Below are positions 22,910 to 31,525 of a stretch of 64,000 bases of DNA, one piece after another. Position 1 is the first letter of the stretch. Each line of letters opens with the position of its first letter. Made by a program: the position numbers and the translations under genes. Origin of the DNA: a virus; IMG/VR virus record IMGVR_UViG_3300044825_002278, positions 1 through 64,000 of that record; one strand, written 5' to 3'. The notes beneath the pieces were generated by a model. That model ran no database searches. It was not told where the DNA came from and saw only the letters and a list, made by a program, of their open reading frames with translations.

Positions 22910-23199
22910 GGGCTAGTAACGGTATCGATTTGATATGGAAGATTTAAATGCATCGCGTAGTTGGGATAGAGGCTACGTTAAAACTATTCCACAAATTTAA
23001 TTGGCAAGAATACTCTTGCTCTTGCTGCCTAATAAGTAGCTAGGGTTGTCAAACACCCTATTAACCAAAGTTTGACAGCGTAATATCGTTCTTGGACTGA
23101 CTTGCCTTGCTGTCAGGTAAAAAATGCAATGCGCTAACGATGTAGATTTTATTTTGGAAGTATTCAAAGACCCGAGTTCGACTCTCGGCTAGTCCACCA
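22910..23199 (+). ncRNA. ssrA: tmRNA (tag AGKNTLALAA)
   Basis: The ends form a tRNA-like domain: GGGCTAG with CTAGTCC, a CCGAG/TTCGACT/CTCGG T arm, discriminator A and an encoded CCA. Pseudoknot 1 is clear: CGTAG (22956-22960) with CTACG, and GGGATAG (22963-22969) with CTATTCC (22984-22990). Twelve bases later the resume codon GGC opens GKNTLALAA (23003-23029) followed by two TAA stops. A second pseudoknot pairs the loop TGTCAAAC with GTTTGACA, and a third is likely near 23097-23135. It rescues stalled ribosomes with host SmpB. It starts 3 bases after the pseudopilin stop. Confidence 0.95.
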
Positions 23200-23208
23200 T
23201 ACAAACCA

Positions 23209-23234
23209 ACCCTCTCTTAGTAGAGGGTTTTTTG
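23209..23234 (+). terminator. intrinsic terminator after tmRNA
   Basis: ACCCTCT and AGAGGGT form a 7-bp stem with loop CTTAGT, followed by T6. It closes the pseudopilin-tmRNA unit. Confidence 0.9.
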
Positions 23235-23255
23235 TTCAAAATTTTTTATTTTATG

Positions 23256-23284
23256 TTGACAAAGACTGTTGATACGTCTATAAT
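23256..23284 (+). promoter_or_regulatory. perfect sigma-70 consensus promoter for the ssb operon
   Basis: TTGACA (23256-23261), 17 bases, TATAAT (23279-23284), 35 bases before the start at 23319. Confidence 0.92.
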
Positions 23285-23318
23285 AATGATGTATCAAACG
23301 AGTTAAAAAGGAAATCGG

Positions 23319-23735
23319 ATGGCTAAAAAAAAGAAACGTGTACCACTCAAACCGTGTCCTGCGTGTGGAACAAAAGTTCATGCAAGGAAGGCAACATGCG
23401 AATGCGGTCATTGTTTTTATGAAAAGAAAAATGGTCTGATTACTGATTGGAAAAAGTTGAAAAAGGGAGATCTTATCCGATCTCTGTATGGTAATGGCCC
23501 ATATTGGGAAGATCCTGTCAGTAAAGAAAAATTGTATATGGGTTCTTACGGAAAGTTTGCTGTAAATAAAGTTGGTGAAAACTATATTGAATGTGCCGAA
23601 GTTAGTAAATACGGCAATCATTCTAGTGGGCATCATATACTTTACATGGGTGAGTCAAAAAAATCGGAATTGTGTGATAATCTTTATAGATGCCCGCACA
23701 AATTAATTAGTGTTTCGTTTAAAGGAGAGTCTTGA
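23319..23735 (+). CDS. zinc-ribbon protein with beta domain
   Basis: The 138-residue protein has CPACGTKVHARKATCECGHC at residues 13-32, a double-CxxC-like zinc ribbon, then a domain with repeated Gly/Tyr strands (KKGDLIRSLYGNGPYW). It begins the operon with ssb. It starts after AAAAGGAAATCGG. A DNA- or RNA-contacting role is plausible from the zinc ribbon and neighbours, not proven. Confidence 0.75.
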   Translation: MAKKKKRVPLKPCPACGTKVHARKATCECGHCFYEKKNGLITDWKKLKKGDLIRSLYGNGPYWEDPVSKEKLYMGSYGKFAVNKVGENYIECAEVSKYGNHSSGHHILYMGESKKSELCDNLYRCPHKLISVSFKGES

Positions 23736-23947
23736 TGTTTACTGATTGGAATTCTATTCTATCGAATAGGGACAATGTGAATGCCGTAAATCATTTTGCC
23801 AGTGGCCGAATGAGCGGCGAGGAGTTTTATGCTAGGTTTAGCGGAACTAGACTTGGGGGTTCTATCCGAAATCTTCTCCGTACATACGGTGTTGATCGCG
23901 CAAGAATCTTGGCAAAGAAGGCATTGAATCGTAGGGAACTTGTTTAA
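23735..23947 (+). CDS. hypothetical 70-residue protein
   Basis: TGATG overlap with the previous gene, AAAGGAGAG site. Small helical basic protein ending in AKKALNRREL. No family recognised. Confidence 0.65.
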   Translation: MFTDWNSILSNRDNVNAVNHFASGRMSGEEFYARFSGTRLGGSIRNLLRTYGVDRARILAKKALNRRELV

Positions 23948-23964
23948 TTTTTGGAGGTTTTATC

Positions 23965-24318
23965 ATGTTGAATAATCGTGTTATTTTGAAGGGCAATTTG
24001 ACCAAAGATCCAGAATACAAGACTGTATCCGATAAGGAGCTTGTATCTTTCCGAATTGCTGTTAATGAATCAGTTGGCAACGGCAAGGAAGAAACCGTTT
24101 ACATGGACGTTGATGGTTGGGGAAGTCATGCTGGTTATGCTCGCGATGTTTCTCTCAGCAAGGGTGATCGAGTTATTATTGATGGTCGCCTGCGACAGCG
24201 TAACTGGGAAGACAAGACTGGCGTAAACCGAACTTCTTATACTGTTTTGCCCAGCACGTTTTCTAAGGTTGTAAAGCCTGCGAAGGCTGGTTCCGATTCT
24301 AACGTCGAGACTTTTTAA
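23965..24318 (+). CDS. ssb: single-stranded DNA-binding protein (OB fold)
   Basis: The 117-residue protein has the SSB pattern: NRVILKGNLTKDPEYKT at the start, VSFRIAVNES, then VYMDVDGWGSHAGYA, KGDRVIIDGRLRQRNWEDKTG and a C-terminal acidic-ish tail ending ETF. It coats single-stranded DNA during replication and repair. The tail lacks the usual DDxPF end, so partner recruitment may differ. Start after GGAGGTTTTATC. A second SSB-like gene lies at 61151. Confidence 0.92.
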   Translation: MLNNRVILKGNLTKDPEYKTVSDKELVSFRIAVNESVGNGKEETVYMDVDGWGSHAGYARDVSLSKGDRVIIDGRLRQRNWEDKTGVNRTSYTVLPSTFSKVVKPAKAGSDSNVETF

Positions 24319-24323
24319 GTTTT

Positions 24324-24533
24324 ATGAAAAATCGTCAATACTTGATTAATACGTTACGTGATATTGAGATTAGACTTAATCTCTTGCAAGATCGATCTTA
24401 TTCTTTGGAAAACAATTCTTCTGAACTGAGACAAATCAATAAACGAAGAAAGAAACTTGATAAAGATAAAGAAAAAATCTTGAGAAAACTAGAACAGCTA
24501 AATAGTAATCAAGAATACAATGATTTAGATTAG
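24324..24533 (+). CDS. hypothetical 69-residue coiled-coil protein
   Basis: Six bases after ssb. Highly charged helix with heptads (NKRRKKLDKDKEKILRKLEQ). The terminator follows 19 bases later. No family recognised. Confidence 0.6.
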   Translation: MKNRQYLINTLRDIEIRLNLLQDRSYSLENNSSELRQINKRRKKLDKDKEKILRKLEQLNSNQEYNDLD

Positions 24534-24552
24534 TGGAAATCCACTATTTACA

Positions 24553-24583
24553 AATGCCCTCCTAGCGAGGGCATTATTTTTTT
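24553..24583 (+). terminator. intrinsic terminator of the ssb operon
   Basis: AATGCCCTC and GAGGGCATT form a perfect 9-bp stem with loop CTAGC, then TATTTTTTT. Confidence 0.93.
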
Positions 24584-24622
24584 AACAAGCGTTTGTCTTA
24601 CTTATACTAATCGGAGTTGATA

Positions 24623-24847
24623 ATGAAAAAGCCAGATAAAGCAAAACAAAATAGAAATTTAGAGCAGGGGAAAAAGAAACATCTAAAGCAAATTGCTAAA
24701 AATAAATCAAACAAGTTAAAGAAGCTACGAAGAATGGCCGATAATACACAAAAGCGACAGATGGAACAAGAAATGTTTAAGATGCAGCAAGAAATAAGAA
24801 AAATTCAAAACAAGGGCTTGACAATCAGGAATCCTGTTGTAGAATAA
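24623..24847 (+). CDS. hypothetical Lys-rich helical protein
   Basis: The 74 residues are extremely basic at the start and then a long helix with MEQEMFKMQQEI. Start after TCGGAGTTGATA; the in-frame TTG at 24617 is less likely. May bind nucleic acid by charge. Unrecognised. Confidence 0.6.
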   Translation: MKKPDKAKQNRNLEQGKKKHLKQIAKNKSNKLKKLRRMADNTQKRQMEQEMFKMQQEIRKIQNKGLTIRNPVVE

Positions 24848-24877
24848 TGTAGTATCAACAAATTTAGCGAGGTTAAA

Positions 24878-25327
24878 ATGCATAATACTGGAACTTGGAA
24901 CTCTGATTTAGCGTTGTTTTACTTGATTGTTTTCTTGACTCCATTGTGGCTCAAGATGATTTTTTGGACAATTAGCGCGTTTGGCGCAAATACCAAGGTA
25001 ATTCGCATTGAAAAAGAGATCCCTGTTCCTGTAAATGTTTACAAAGATCGGGTTATTTATAGAGACAGGCCATCAAAACCAGCAGCAAAACCAGCTCCAA
25101 AGAAAGAGGCCAAGGTTGTTAAGATGGTCAAAGAAGTTCCTACTGCCAGAAAAAATGTTACAGATAGTTCTGTTATGTCAGACGTAATTTCTGGGCTAAA
25201 AACTCTTGGCGTACATAAAAGTCAGGGCAGAGAGCTTGTAGAAAAACTATGTAAAAATAAACAGTATAATACGGCAGAAGACTTGCTGCAAGATTGTATC
25301 GCCCATATCCATAAATTGCGTACATAA
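24878..25327 (+). CDS. membrane-anchored protein with a RuvA-C-like helical end
   Basis: One membrane helix (about residues 12-35), a Pro/Lys/Ala-rich linker (65-90) and a C-terminal helical domain MSDVISGLKTLGVHKSQGRE with following helix that resembles the three-helix end domain of RuvA (DALxALxxLGYxxxEA). The resemblance is at pattern level only. It could tether a DNA- or protein-binding helical domain to the membrane. Start has only a weak site (GCGAGGTTAAA). Confidence 0.6.
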   Translation: MHNTGTWNSDLALFYLIVFLTPLWLKMIFWTISAFGANTKVIRIEKEIPVPVNVYKDRVIYRDRPSKPAAKPAPKKEAKVVKMVKEVPTARKNVTDSSVMSDVISGLKTLGVHKSQGRELVEKLCKNKQYNTAEDLLQDCIAHIHKLRT

Positions 25328-25363
25328 TGATATACTTTCAACAATCTCAAAATGGTGTACGTT

Positions 25364-25864
25364 ATGTGTAAATTTTTGCTATCTTTGTTATTTTGTATTT
25401 TGTTTTCAACTTCAACATTGGCTCAAACCTACTACTATTCTTATAGTGGTTATAGCAAGGGTGGTTTTAATTGGCCCGGAATGACCAAGGAAAAAACCAA
25501 TACCTTAATACAAGAAGCTTTTGCCGAAATAAACAAACATTCAAAAATGCAGGTAAAGCCTTGGTCTGGCAAAGGCGGTTATCAGATAACAATAAAGTTT
25601 TCTGACAAAATTCCATATAACGCTCTTGCTGTAATGGATGGCAGCACAATGTTGATAAGTAAAACAAGACCTGTTCAGCCAGTAAATTGCCGTAGTGTTG
25701 TAATGCATGAATTTTTCCATTATCTAAAATACAAAGCCAGTCCAGCGGCAGATAAATGGGGACACAGCGGAGATAAAAACTGCGCGTTTAATATCAATGG
25801 AAATATCGACAAGTTGTGTCCAGCAGAAATTAATTTTCTTGTTTCAAAATTTGGTAAAAAGTAA
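25364..25864 (+). CDS. secreted zinc metalloprotease-like protein
   Basis: A signal peptide (hydrophobic LLSLLFCILFSTSTLA) ends near residue 21. The mature part has VVMHEFFHYLKYKASPAAD followed by WGHSGD: HEFFH is the HExxH zinc site, and the later His in WGHS could be the third ligand. The segment before it (ALAVMDGSTMLISKTRP) forms the edge strand as in matrixin-like enzymes. It likely cuts protein outside the cytoplasm. An ATG at 25352 would add four residues; neither start has a strong ribosome binding site. It ends overlapping the PAP2 gene. Confidence 0.75.
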   Translation: MCKFLLSLLFCILFSTSTLAQTYYYSYSGYSKGGFNWPGMTKEKTNTLIQEAFAEINKHSKMQVKPWSGKGGYQITIKFSDKIPYNALAVMDGSTMLISKTRPVQPVNCRSVVMHEFFHYLKYKASPAADKWGHSGDKNCAFNINGNIDKLCPAEINFLVSKFGKK

Positions 25865-26523
25865 TGAAAATATCTGAAGTTGCTCAACAGATACGGAATA
25901 AAGTAAATTCCTTAAAATACTCTGAACAGATTGAACATCCTAGCGTCAGCAATATATTTACCGTTGATTGGGAAAACTGTTTACCAAAACCGCCAGAAAA
26001 CACAAGTGAATTTACAATCAATGAACTTAAATATTTAGAACGTATAACAAAAAATTTATCGATATCGCAAAAGGCTTTAGTTGAGCTTGTTGATAAAGAA
26101 GCTCTTGATTTGTTTAAACCGGTTCTAAAAAAGAACAATTTATCAATAGATACAGAAGATTTTTATAAGCTTTGGAATATTTGTCGCCCAGTAGTTATGA
26201 GTTTGAAATATAAATTCAACAGACCGCGACCAGAACAACTTGCACCTTATTTTGGTATCAATATAAACGTAACAACCACGAAAACACACCAAACACCAGC
26301 CTATCCTTCTGGGCATACTACTTATGCCGCACTTGCCGCCCACTTCTTTTCTGCTAAATACCCACAGTTATCAGGAGAGTTTTTTGGTTTAGTTGGACTT
26401 GTTGGCGAGGCAAGATGCTTACAAGGGGTGCATTATCCCAGCGACAACGATGCCGCTATGACTTTATCTGGTGTTTTATGGGAAGATTTAAGATACAATT
26501 TATTTCCAAAATTTTTTATATAG
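25864..26523 (+). CDS. PAP2-type acid phosphatase
   Basis: The 219-residue protein has all three PAP2 motifs: KYKFNRPRP (near 118-126), PSGHTTYAA (148-156) and a Arg/His/Asp end in GEARCLQGVHYPSDN (181-195). It lacks membrane helices, so it is the soluble class, related to class A acid phosphatases and vanadium haloperoxidases. It would release phosphate from phosphomonoesters or lipid-like phosphates by a phospho-histidine intermediate. No signal peptide is evident, unlike typical class A enzymes. Overlaps the protease gene by one base. Confidence 0.88.
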   Translation: MKISEVAQQIRNKVNSLKYSEQIEHPSVSNIFTVDWENCLPKPPENTSEFTINELKYLERITKNLSISQKALVELVDKEALDLFKPVLKKNNLSIDTEDFYKLWNICRPVVMSLKYKFNRPRPEQLAPYFGININVTTTKTHQTPAYPSGHTTYAALAAHFFSAKYPQLSGEFFGLVGLVGEARCLQGVHYPSDNDAAMTLSGVLWEDLRYNLFPKFFI

Positions 26524-26533
26524 GAGCTAAACA

Positions 26534-27355
26534 ATGCCACTTCCAACACGAAGAGACGATGAATCAAGAGAAAATTTTATTTCTCGATGCATGTCTGACA
26601 ATAAAGTATCTGAAGAGTTTCCAGATCGCGAGCAGCGTATAGCTGTTTGCATGTCCAAAGCAAGCGAAGGTCTTCCTGCTGTCGCAGCCGCTGACTTACA
26701 ATACAATATTGAAGAATTTGGATACACCGAGGACGTAAATGAAGATAATTTTTATGTGCCAAGCGAAGATGAATACGTTAGTTTAGCAAGTCTTAAAATT
26801 ACTGTCGATGAAGACGAAGATGAAGATGAAGATGAAGAGGAAGACGAGGAAGACGAAGACGAGGAAGAATATGATGTTGCCGCAGAGCGTCCCGGTTTAT
26901 GGGAAAATATTCGTCGCAAGCGAGAACGAGAGGGTAAAAATTATAAGCCAGCAAAACCCGGAGACAAGGACCGTCCAGACCCAGAGGCTTGGAAAAAGGC
27001 CCAAAATAGGTTTATTTATGAAAACCCAAAAACTGGAGAGCAATATTCATACATTCGTCAGGGTAATTACAAAAAAGATGGCACTAGTTTGGTTTACAAG
27101 GGAAAAGCCGCTGAATATCAAGGAAGAAAAGTCAAGCTAAACAAACCTTTCCGTACTCCAGACGGACCAAAGAAGTTTGCTGTTTATACACGCAATGATA
27201 GCGGCAAAGTAGTTATTGTTCGTTTTGGCGATCCAAATATGGAAATCAAAAAAGATATTCCGGCACGACGCAAGAGTTTTCGCGCACGTCATCAGTGCGA
27301 TACAAATCCGGGTCCAAAATGGAAAGCTCGATACTGGGCATGTCGTAGCTGGTGA
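26534..27355 (+). CDS. acidic protein with DUF5872-like C-terminus
   Basis: Residues 1-45 (PLPTRRDDESRENFISRCMS and then EFPDREQRIAVC) match a short motif often found at the start of large-phage virion and protease-related proteins. A run of Asp/Glu spans about residues 91-112. The C-terminal third (FAVYTRNDSGKVVIVRFGDPN, then RRKSFRARHQCDTNPGPKW and ARYWACRSW) is the DUF5872 pattern of large phages and viruses. Function is unknown; I suspect a virion or maturation role. Start after TAGGAGCTAAACA. Confidence 0.78.
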   Translation: MPLPTRRDDESRENFISRCMSDNKVSEEFPDREQRIAVCMSKASEGLPAVAAADLQYNIEEFGYTEDVNEDNFYVPSEDEYVSLASLKITVDEDEDEDEDEEEDEEDEDEEEYDVAAERPGLWENIRRKREREGKNYKPAKPGDKDRPDPEAWKKAQNRFIYENPKTGEQYSYIRQGNYKKDGTSLVYKGKAAEYQGRKVKLNKPFRTPDGPKKFAVYTRNDSGKVVIVRFGDPNMEIKKDIPARRKSFRARHQCDTNPGPKWKARYWACRSW

Positions 27356-27358
27356 TAT

Positions 27359-27634
27359 ATGCAAACAATAATATCGATTCTTATTATAATTTCGCAGTTT
27401 GCAAACGTGGTGATTAGCTCATTCACTGAAGACGCATCTGAAAATGATGCTGATGAAATGCTTTGCAGCAAGGCGTGGAGACTACAGGAAAAACCATTTT
27501 GGAATGCCGTAAAAGTATTCTTTGACCAATACGCTTGGCCACTTTCTACTTGGAAAGGAAAATACTCGACCCATTGCGAAGCTTGTTACTATCAGGAAAA
27601 ATTAAGATTAGAAGATAGATTGAAACAATATTAA
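27359..27634 (+). CDS. hypothetical membrane or exported protein
   Basis: Hydrophobic N-terminus (IISILIIISQFANVVISSF), then a soluble part with HCEACYYQEK. It may be a signal anchor. Follows the previous gene by 3 bases with a weak site. Unknown function. Confidence 0.6.
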   Translation: MQTIISILIIISQFANVVISSFTEDASENDADEMLCSKAWRLQEKPFWNAVKVFFDQYAWPLSTWKGKYSTHCEACYYQEKLRLEDRLKQY

Positions 27635-27648
27635 AAATAGGGGTAAAT

Positions 27649-28062
27649 ATGAATATTTGGACAACAATTAAAACTTGGTTTCTTAGCTGGTTTGTTGGAA
27701 GTAAAGAGCTTAAAGTAATTGAGATACTTGAAAGTTTAGATACTTTATTTAACAAATCTCTGCCTATTGTAAGACAAATAGACGAGGAGTTAAAGCCAGC
27801 TTTGAGAAATCTGGCAACTCAGAATGGTGACGAAGTTGATTTGTACGAAACGATATTGTCGTTTCTTAAAAAGTTTGAAGATATATTAGATGATGTGTTT
27901 GTAATAGCTCAACAAGTTTACAAGCTGCCAATACCAGACATGCTTTTTACGATAGCTATTGAAATTTTAAAAGCGCAATCTACTGGAAATGTATCTTTGT
28001 CTGTTTTAAGATTATCCGTAGAATTGGCTTATAATGTATACAAAAAAACTAAATCAAAATAA
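27649..28062 (+). CDS. hypothetical 137-residue helical protein
   Basis: All-helical, with amphipathic helices (EILESLDTLFNKSLPIVRQI). Hydrophobic patches could associate with membrane. The start follows TAGGGGTAAAT. It abuts the next gene. Unrecognised. Confidence 0.6.
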   Translation: MNIWTTIKTWFLSWFVGSKELKVIEILESLDTLFNKSLPIVRQIDEELKPALRNLATQNGDEVDLYETILSFLKKFEDILDDVFVIAQQVYKLPIPDMLFTIAIEILKAQSTGNVSLSVLRLSVELAYNVYKKTKSK

Positions 28063-28842
28063 ATGCCATACAAAAATCTGACTGTTACACCAAAAATTGG
28101 CGCTTTTGACGGGTTCGGATCGCAATACCTTAAAAAACTTAGTGGTTATGCTTTTTGCATTAAACAAGGTAAAATAAGATATAGGTATATTCATACACCA
28201 TTTCTTGAAATAGATCATTTAAAAAATGATTTTGTCGGCTCGATGAATGATTTTATTGGTATACCCGATAATAGACAAGGTAAAAAAATACATGTTTCTT
28301 ACAATAAAGTAGATAAATCATTCGCAAATGTTGATTATTTTTTTGATGATCATTTCATTGATATTGTAAGATTCCATTATTTTTCTACTTTAAAACCAAA
28401 ACCGTGTTCTCAAGAAATTGTTATACATATAAGAAGAGGTGATTTACATTTAAAGTACAGAAGGTTGCGAGACAAAAAAGCGTGGGAACATAAAAGAATG
28501 GAAGATAATAATTACTATTCTTCGAGAATATTGAATATACTCAAAGCGAATCCAAATGATTCTGTGCTTATTCACTCGGAGGGCGACTTGTCTGAATTTA
28601 GTACTATAATGTATGATTGGCCTAATGAATTTAGAGAAAGGATTACCTTTTCTTTAAACGAAGACATAAGGAAAGTATTTAACGATATGGTCTTTGCTAA
28701 GAAGTTATTTTTAGCAAGAAGTAGCTTATCGTATGCGGCTGGTTTGTTATGCAAAGGAGATGTTTTTTTTCAAAATGGACTATCTACAATAAAAATTAGT
28801 ATTCCAAAGTCGTCTTGGAAAAATTGGTCAATTTATGATTAA
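28063..28842 (+). CDS. fucosyltransferase-like glycosyltransferase (GT11/O-FucT type)
   Basis: The 259-residue protein contains IVIHIRRGDLHLKYRR (from about 122), the HxRRGD nucleotide-sugar motif of alpha-1,2 and O-fucosyltransferases, followed by SVLIHSEGDLSEF and SSLSYAAGLL, the usual second and third motifs. It probably transfers fucose or a related deoxy-hexose from a GDP-sugar. No ribosome binding site is clear; it begins right at the previous stop. Donor sugar is inference from family. Confidence 0.8.
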   Translation: MPYKNLTVTPKIGAFDGFGSQYLKKLSGYAFCIKQGKIRYRYIHTPFLEIDHLKNDFVGSMNDFIGIPDNRQGKKIHVSYNKVDKSFANVDYFFDDHFIDIVRFHYFSTLKPKPCSQEIVIHIRRGDLHLKYRRLRDKKAWEHKRMEDNNYYSSRILNILKANPNDSVLIHSEGDLSEFSTIMYDWPNEFRERITFSLNEDIRKVFNDMVFAKKLFLARSSLSYAAGLLCKGDVFFQNGLSTIKISIPKSSWKNWSIYD

Positions 28843-28851
28843 AGGTGTAAT

Positions 28852-29097
28852 ATGCTTATCAAAGTAGAAAACAAAGATGGTTATAAAACTTCAAACCCAT
28901 TTTATTACTACACCGAAGATGCAAATGGAAAACAATATCTTTTTTCTGAATTTCAGCTTGCTGTGGCTGGAGAAAGGGCCGATAAGAATAAAGAGGATTT
29001 TCCTAAAATAAACAACAGCACTAAAAACAGACTTTGTTTTTGTTTTGGATTTGCACTCGGAGCAGCGTTAGTTTACATTATAAATATTATTATCTAA
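28852..29097 (+). CDS. hypothetical tail-anchored membrane protein
   Basis: 81 residues with a C-terminal hydrophobic helix (FCFGFALGAALVYIINIII) and a charged soluble N-terminus. Start after AAAGGTGTAAT. Lies between two glycosyltransferases. Confidence 0.6.
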   Translation: MLIKVENKDGYKTSNPFYYYTEDANGKQYLFSEFQLAVAGERADKNKEDFPKINNSTKNRLCFCFGFALGAALVYIINIII

Positions 29098-29107
29098 TGG
29101 TGATTTT

Positions 29108-30169
29108 TTGGACAACATTAAGTTATTTACTCCAATCAATAGTTTGGGATATGGGGTAGCTGGATACAATTTATTCAAAGAGTTATACAAACTTTATTCA
29201 TCCACTGCCCTTTATCCTATTTCTCAGCCAGAATTTATAGATGATTATGTTTTGGCTGGAATGAACAACAGAAGGTTTGTTTCGTACAAAAATTCTCCAT
29301 GCGTAAAAATATGGCATCAAAATGATGTACACTCTTTTGTTGGCAAAGGTTTGCATGTTGGTTTTCCTATATTTGAATTGACTGAATTTTCTCAAGAAGA
29401 ACGGTTGAGCATGTTTCATTGTGATCAACTGTTCGTTTGCTCGAACTGGGCAAAAGATATATTATACAACCAAAATGGTTGGAATTGTCCTCCTGTTCAC
29501 GTTGTGCCTCTTGGTGTTGATTCAGAGGTGTTTCAACCGTGTTTATCTTCTAGACAGCCAACAATATTCTTTAATTGTGGCAAATGGGAAAAACGTAAAG
29601 GTCATGATATTTTACTCGAATGCTTTAATTTTGCGTTTGAATCAACAGATAATGTCGAACTTTGGATGATGTGCGACAACCCATTTATAGGTAATAACAA
29701 TGAAAAATGGATGAATTTGTATAAAAATTCGCCGCTTGGACACAAGATCAGATTTATTCCAAGACAAAAAACGCATAAAGATGTGTATAATATCATGAAG
29801 CAAACAGATTGCGGTGTTTTTCCAGCCAGAGCAGAGGGTTGGAATCTGGAGTTATTAGAAATGATGTCTTGCGGTAAGGCTGTTATAGCCACAAATTATT
29901 CGGCTCATACAGAATTTTGCAATAAAGATAATTGTTATTTGATTGACCCAGATGGTCTAGAGTCGGCTTTTGATGGAGTATTTTTTTCGGGATCTCATGG
30001 ACAGTGGGCAAGTCTGCAAAAAAACTCAAAAGAACAAATTATAAATCATATGAGAACTGTACATGCTATAAAGCAAAATGGCTCATATTCAATAAACACA
30101 GAAGGCGTTAAAACCTCAATTAAATTTAGTTGGCGAAATTCAGCACAGGAGTTATTAAATGGACTCTAG
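29108..30169 (+). CDS. GT4-type glycosyltransferase
   Basis: The 353-residue protein has a GT-B fold pattern: N-terminal NSLGYGVAGYNLF loop, VVPLGVDSEVFQP before FFNCGKWEKRKGHDILL, and the EGWNLELLEMMSCGKAVIAT donor-binding helix with its Glu pair. It uses a nucleotide sugar with retention of configuration. It starts at a TTG (29108), the only start consistent with the domain. It overlaps the papain-like protease gene by 11 bases, and related enzymes lie at 61480 and 63691. The acceptor is unknown. Confidence 0.88.
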   Translation: MDNIKLFTPINSLGYGVAGYNLFKELYKLYSSTALYPISQPEFIDDYVLAGMNNRRFVSYKNSPCVKIWHQNDVHSFVGKGLHVGFPIFELTEFSQEERLSMFHCDQLFVCSNWAKDILYNQNGWNCPPVHVVPLGVDSEVFQPCLSSRQPTIFFNCGKWEKRKGHDILLECFNFAFESTDNVELWMMCDNPFIGNNNEKWMNLYKNSPLGHKIRFIPRQKTHKDVYNIMKQTDCGVFPARAEGWNLELLEMMSCGKAVIATNYSAHTEFCNKDNCYLIDPDGLESAFDGVFFSGSHGQWASLQKNSKEQIINHMRTVHAIKQNGSYSINTEGVKTSIKFSWRNSAQELLNGL

Positions 30170-31082
30170 TTTTCAAACACCTCGAAAAATTCTTGATCTT
30201 TATCGTCACGGTTTCATTGGAGCTATATGCGATGAAGAAGATGTAAAGAAACTGCTTGGCGAGCTTCCGATGCCTGTTTTTGGAGCTGCCGCATATGATC
30301 TAAAAAATAGTGGTAAAGATAAATTAAGCTTACCGTTTAAGTGTTTACTTGATTTTGATCCTAATTTTGGACCATCAGAAAGTCAAACAACTGGCGATTG
30401 TGTGAGTCATGCCACTAGAAATGCTATAGATGTAACAAGGGCCGTTGAAATAAAAAACGGAGACAAAGAAGAGTTTCTTGCTCGCGGAGCTACAGAAGGT
30501 ATCTATCAATCTCGCGGGCATAGCGGACAAGGAATGACATGTTCTGGAGCAGCTAGATATGTAAATCAAACTGGCGGCATACTTCTTAGAAAAGATTATG
30601 GTGCTGTAAATTTATCGGTATATAATTCAAGTCTTGGCGCAAATCATAGGATTCCAGACTCTATTTACAAATCAGAAGCGCAAAAACATCAAGTAAAAAC
30701 CATATCGAATGTAAGAACCGTAGAAGAAGCTAGAGATGCATTAGCAAATGGCTATGCTTTGTCTGTTTGTTCAGGGTATGGGTTTTCTAGCAAACGAGAC
30801 GCTAACGGTATAGCAAAAAGATCTGGCGGATGGGCGCACGCTATGGCTTGGATTGCTTGCGATGATACCCGTCAAAGATTCAACGAAATTTTGTTTTTAG
30901 TTCAAAATAGTTGGGGTGTTTGGAACAGTGGGCCAAAAGTTCATGATCAGCCCGAAGGAAGTTTTTGGATAAGAGAAGATGATGCGCGAGGAATGCTTGC
31001 TGAAGGCGGTGCATGGGTATTTAGCGATGTGAATGGATTTCCTCCAAGAAAAATTATATACAGCAATAGCGAGGTTTTCTAA
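30159..31082 (+). CDS. papain-like (C1A) cysteine protease
   Basis: The 307-residue protein shows the papain triad in order: Cys in QTTGDCVSHATRNAID (about residue 81), His in GGWAHAMAWIACDD (about 229) and Asn in LVQNSWG (about 249). The oxyanion Gln is the Q of QTTGDC. There is no signal peptide and no long propeptide beyond about 60 residues. It would hydrolyse peptide bonds, perhaps in lysis, entry or virion maturation. It overlaps the GT4 gene by 11 bases and shares a base with the following membrane-protein gene. Family secure, role inferred. Confidence 0.87.
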   Translation: MDSSFQTPRKILDLYRHGFIGAICDEEDVKKLLGELPMPVFGAAAYDLKNSGKDKLSLPFKCLLDFDPNFGPSESQTTGDCVSHATRNAIDVTRAVEIKNGDKEEFLARGATEGIYQSRGHSGQGMTCSGAARYVNQTGGILLRKDYGAVNLSVYNSSLGANHRIPDSIYKSEAQKHQVKTISNVRTVEEARDALANGYALSVCSGYGFSSKRDANGIAKRSGGWAHAMAWIACDDTRQRFNEILFLVQNSWGVWNSGPKVHDQPEGSFWIREDDARGMLAEGGAWVFSDVNGFPPRKIIYSNSEVF

Positions 31083-31501
31083 TGAATATTCAACAAAGAG
31101 CCATTATAGGCACAATCGTTGTTGTAGCTTTTGTTTTTTTTACAAATCGTGATAAAATTTCAAGTTCTAGCTTGACAAATGACGATATAACTAATATAAT
31201 AACACAGACGGAAAAAGCTTTTGATGAAGCAGAATCTAAGATTCTAAAGAGTAATCCAAAGCCAGACGATAATAAGCCAGTTGGTCCAGATCCAGATGTT
31301 GCAAAATGTATTTGCAAAGGAACTGGAAAGATAACTCAAGGAGACGGTCACGTTTCACCATGCCCATACCATAGCAGCGGAGAATCGTCGCAGGTGACAG
31401 AAGGAGCTTGTGATAATTGTAAAAACACAACTTCTAATATCCTGACACTTAAGTCAGATTATGTTAGAAAAGATGTTTTGAATAGTGTATTTGGTTACTA
31501 A
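31082..31501 (+). CDS. membrane-anchored Cys-rich protein
   Basis: An N-terminal membrane helix (residues 7-20) precedes a linker rich in Asp/Lys/Pro and a CICKGTGKITQGDGH with CPYH motif, a short zinc-knuckle pattern I know from several phage proteins. A further CDNCKN pair follows. It immediately follows the papain-like protease and precedes a holin-like gene. Confidence 0.7.
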   Translation: MNIQQRAIIGTIVVVAFVFFTNRDKISSSSLTNDDITNIITQTEKAFDEAESKILKSNPKPDDNKPVGPDPDVAKCICKGTGKITQGDGHVSPCPYHSSGESSQVTEGACDNCKNTTSNILTLKSDYVRKDVLNSVFGY

Positions 31502-31525
31502 ATTTTTTCTCAAAGGAGAAATATA

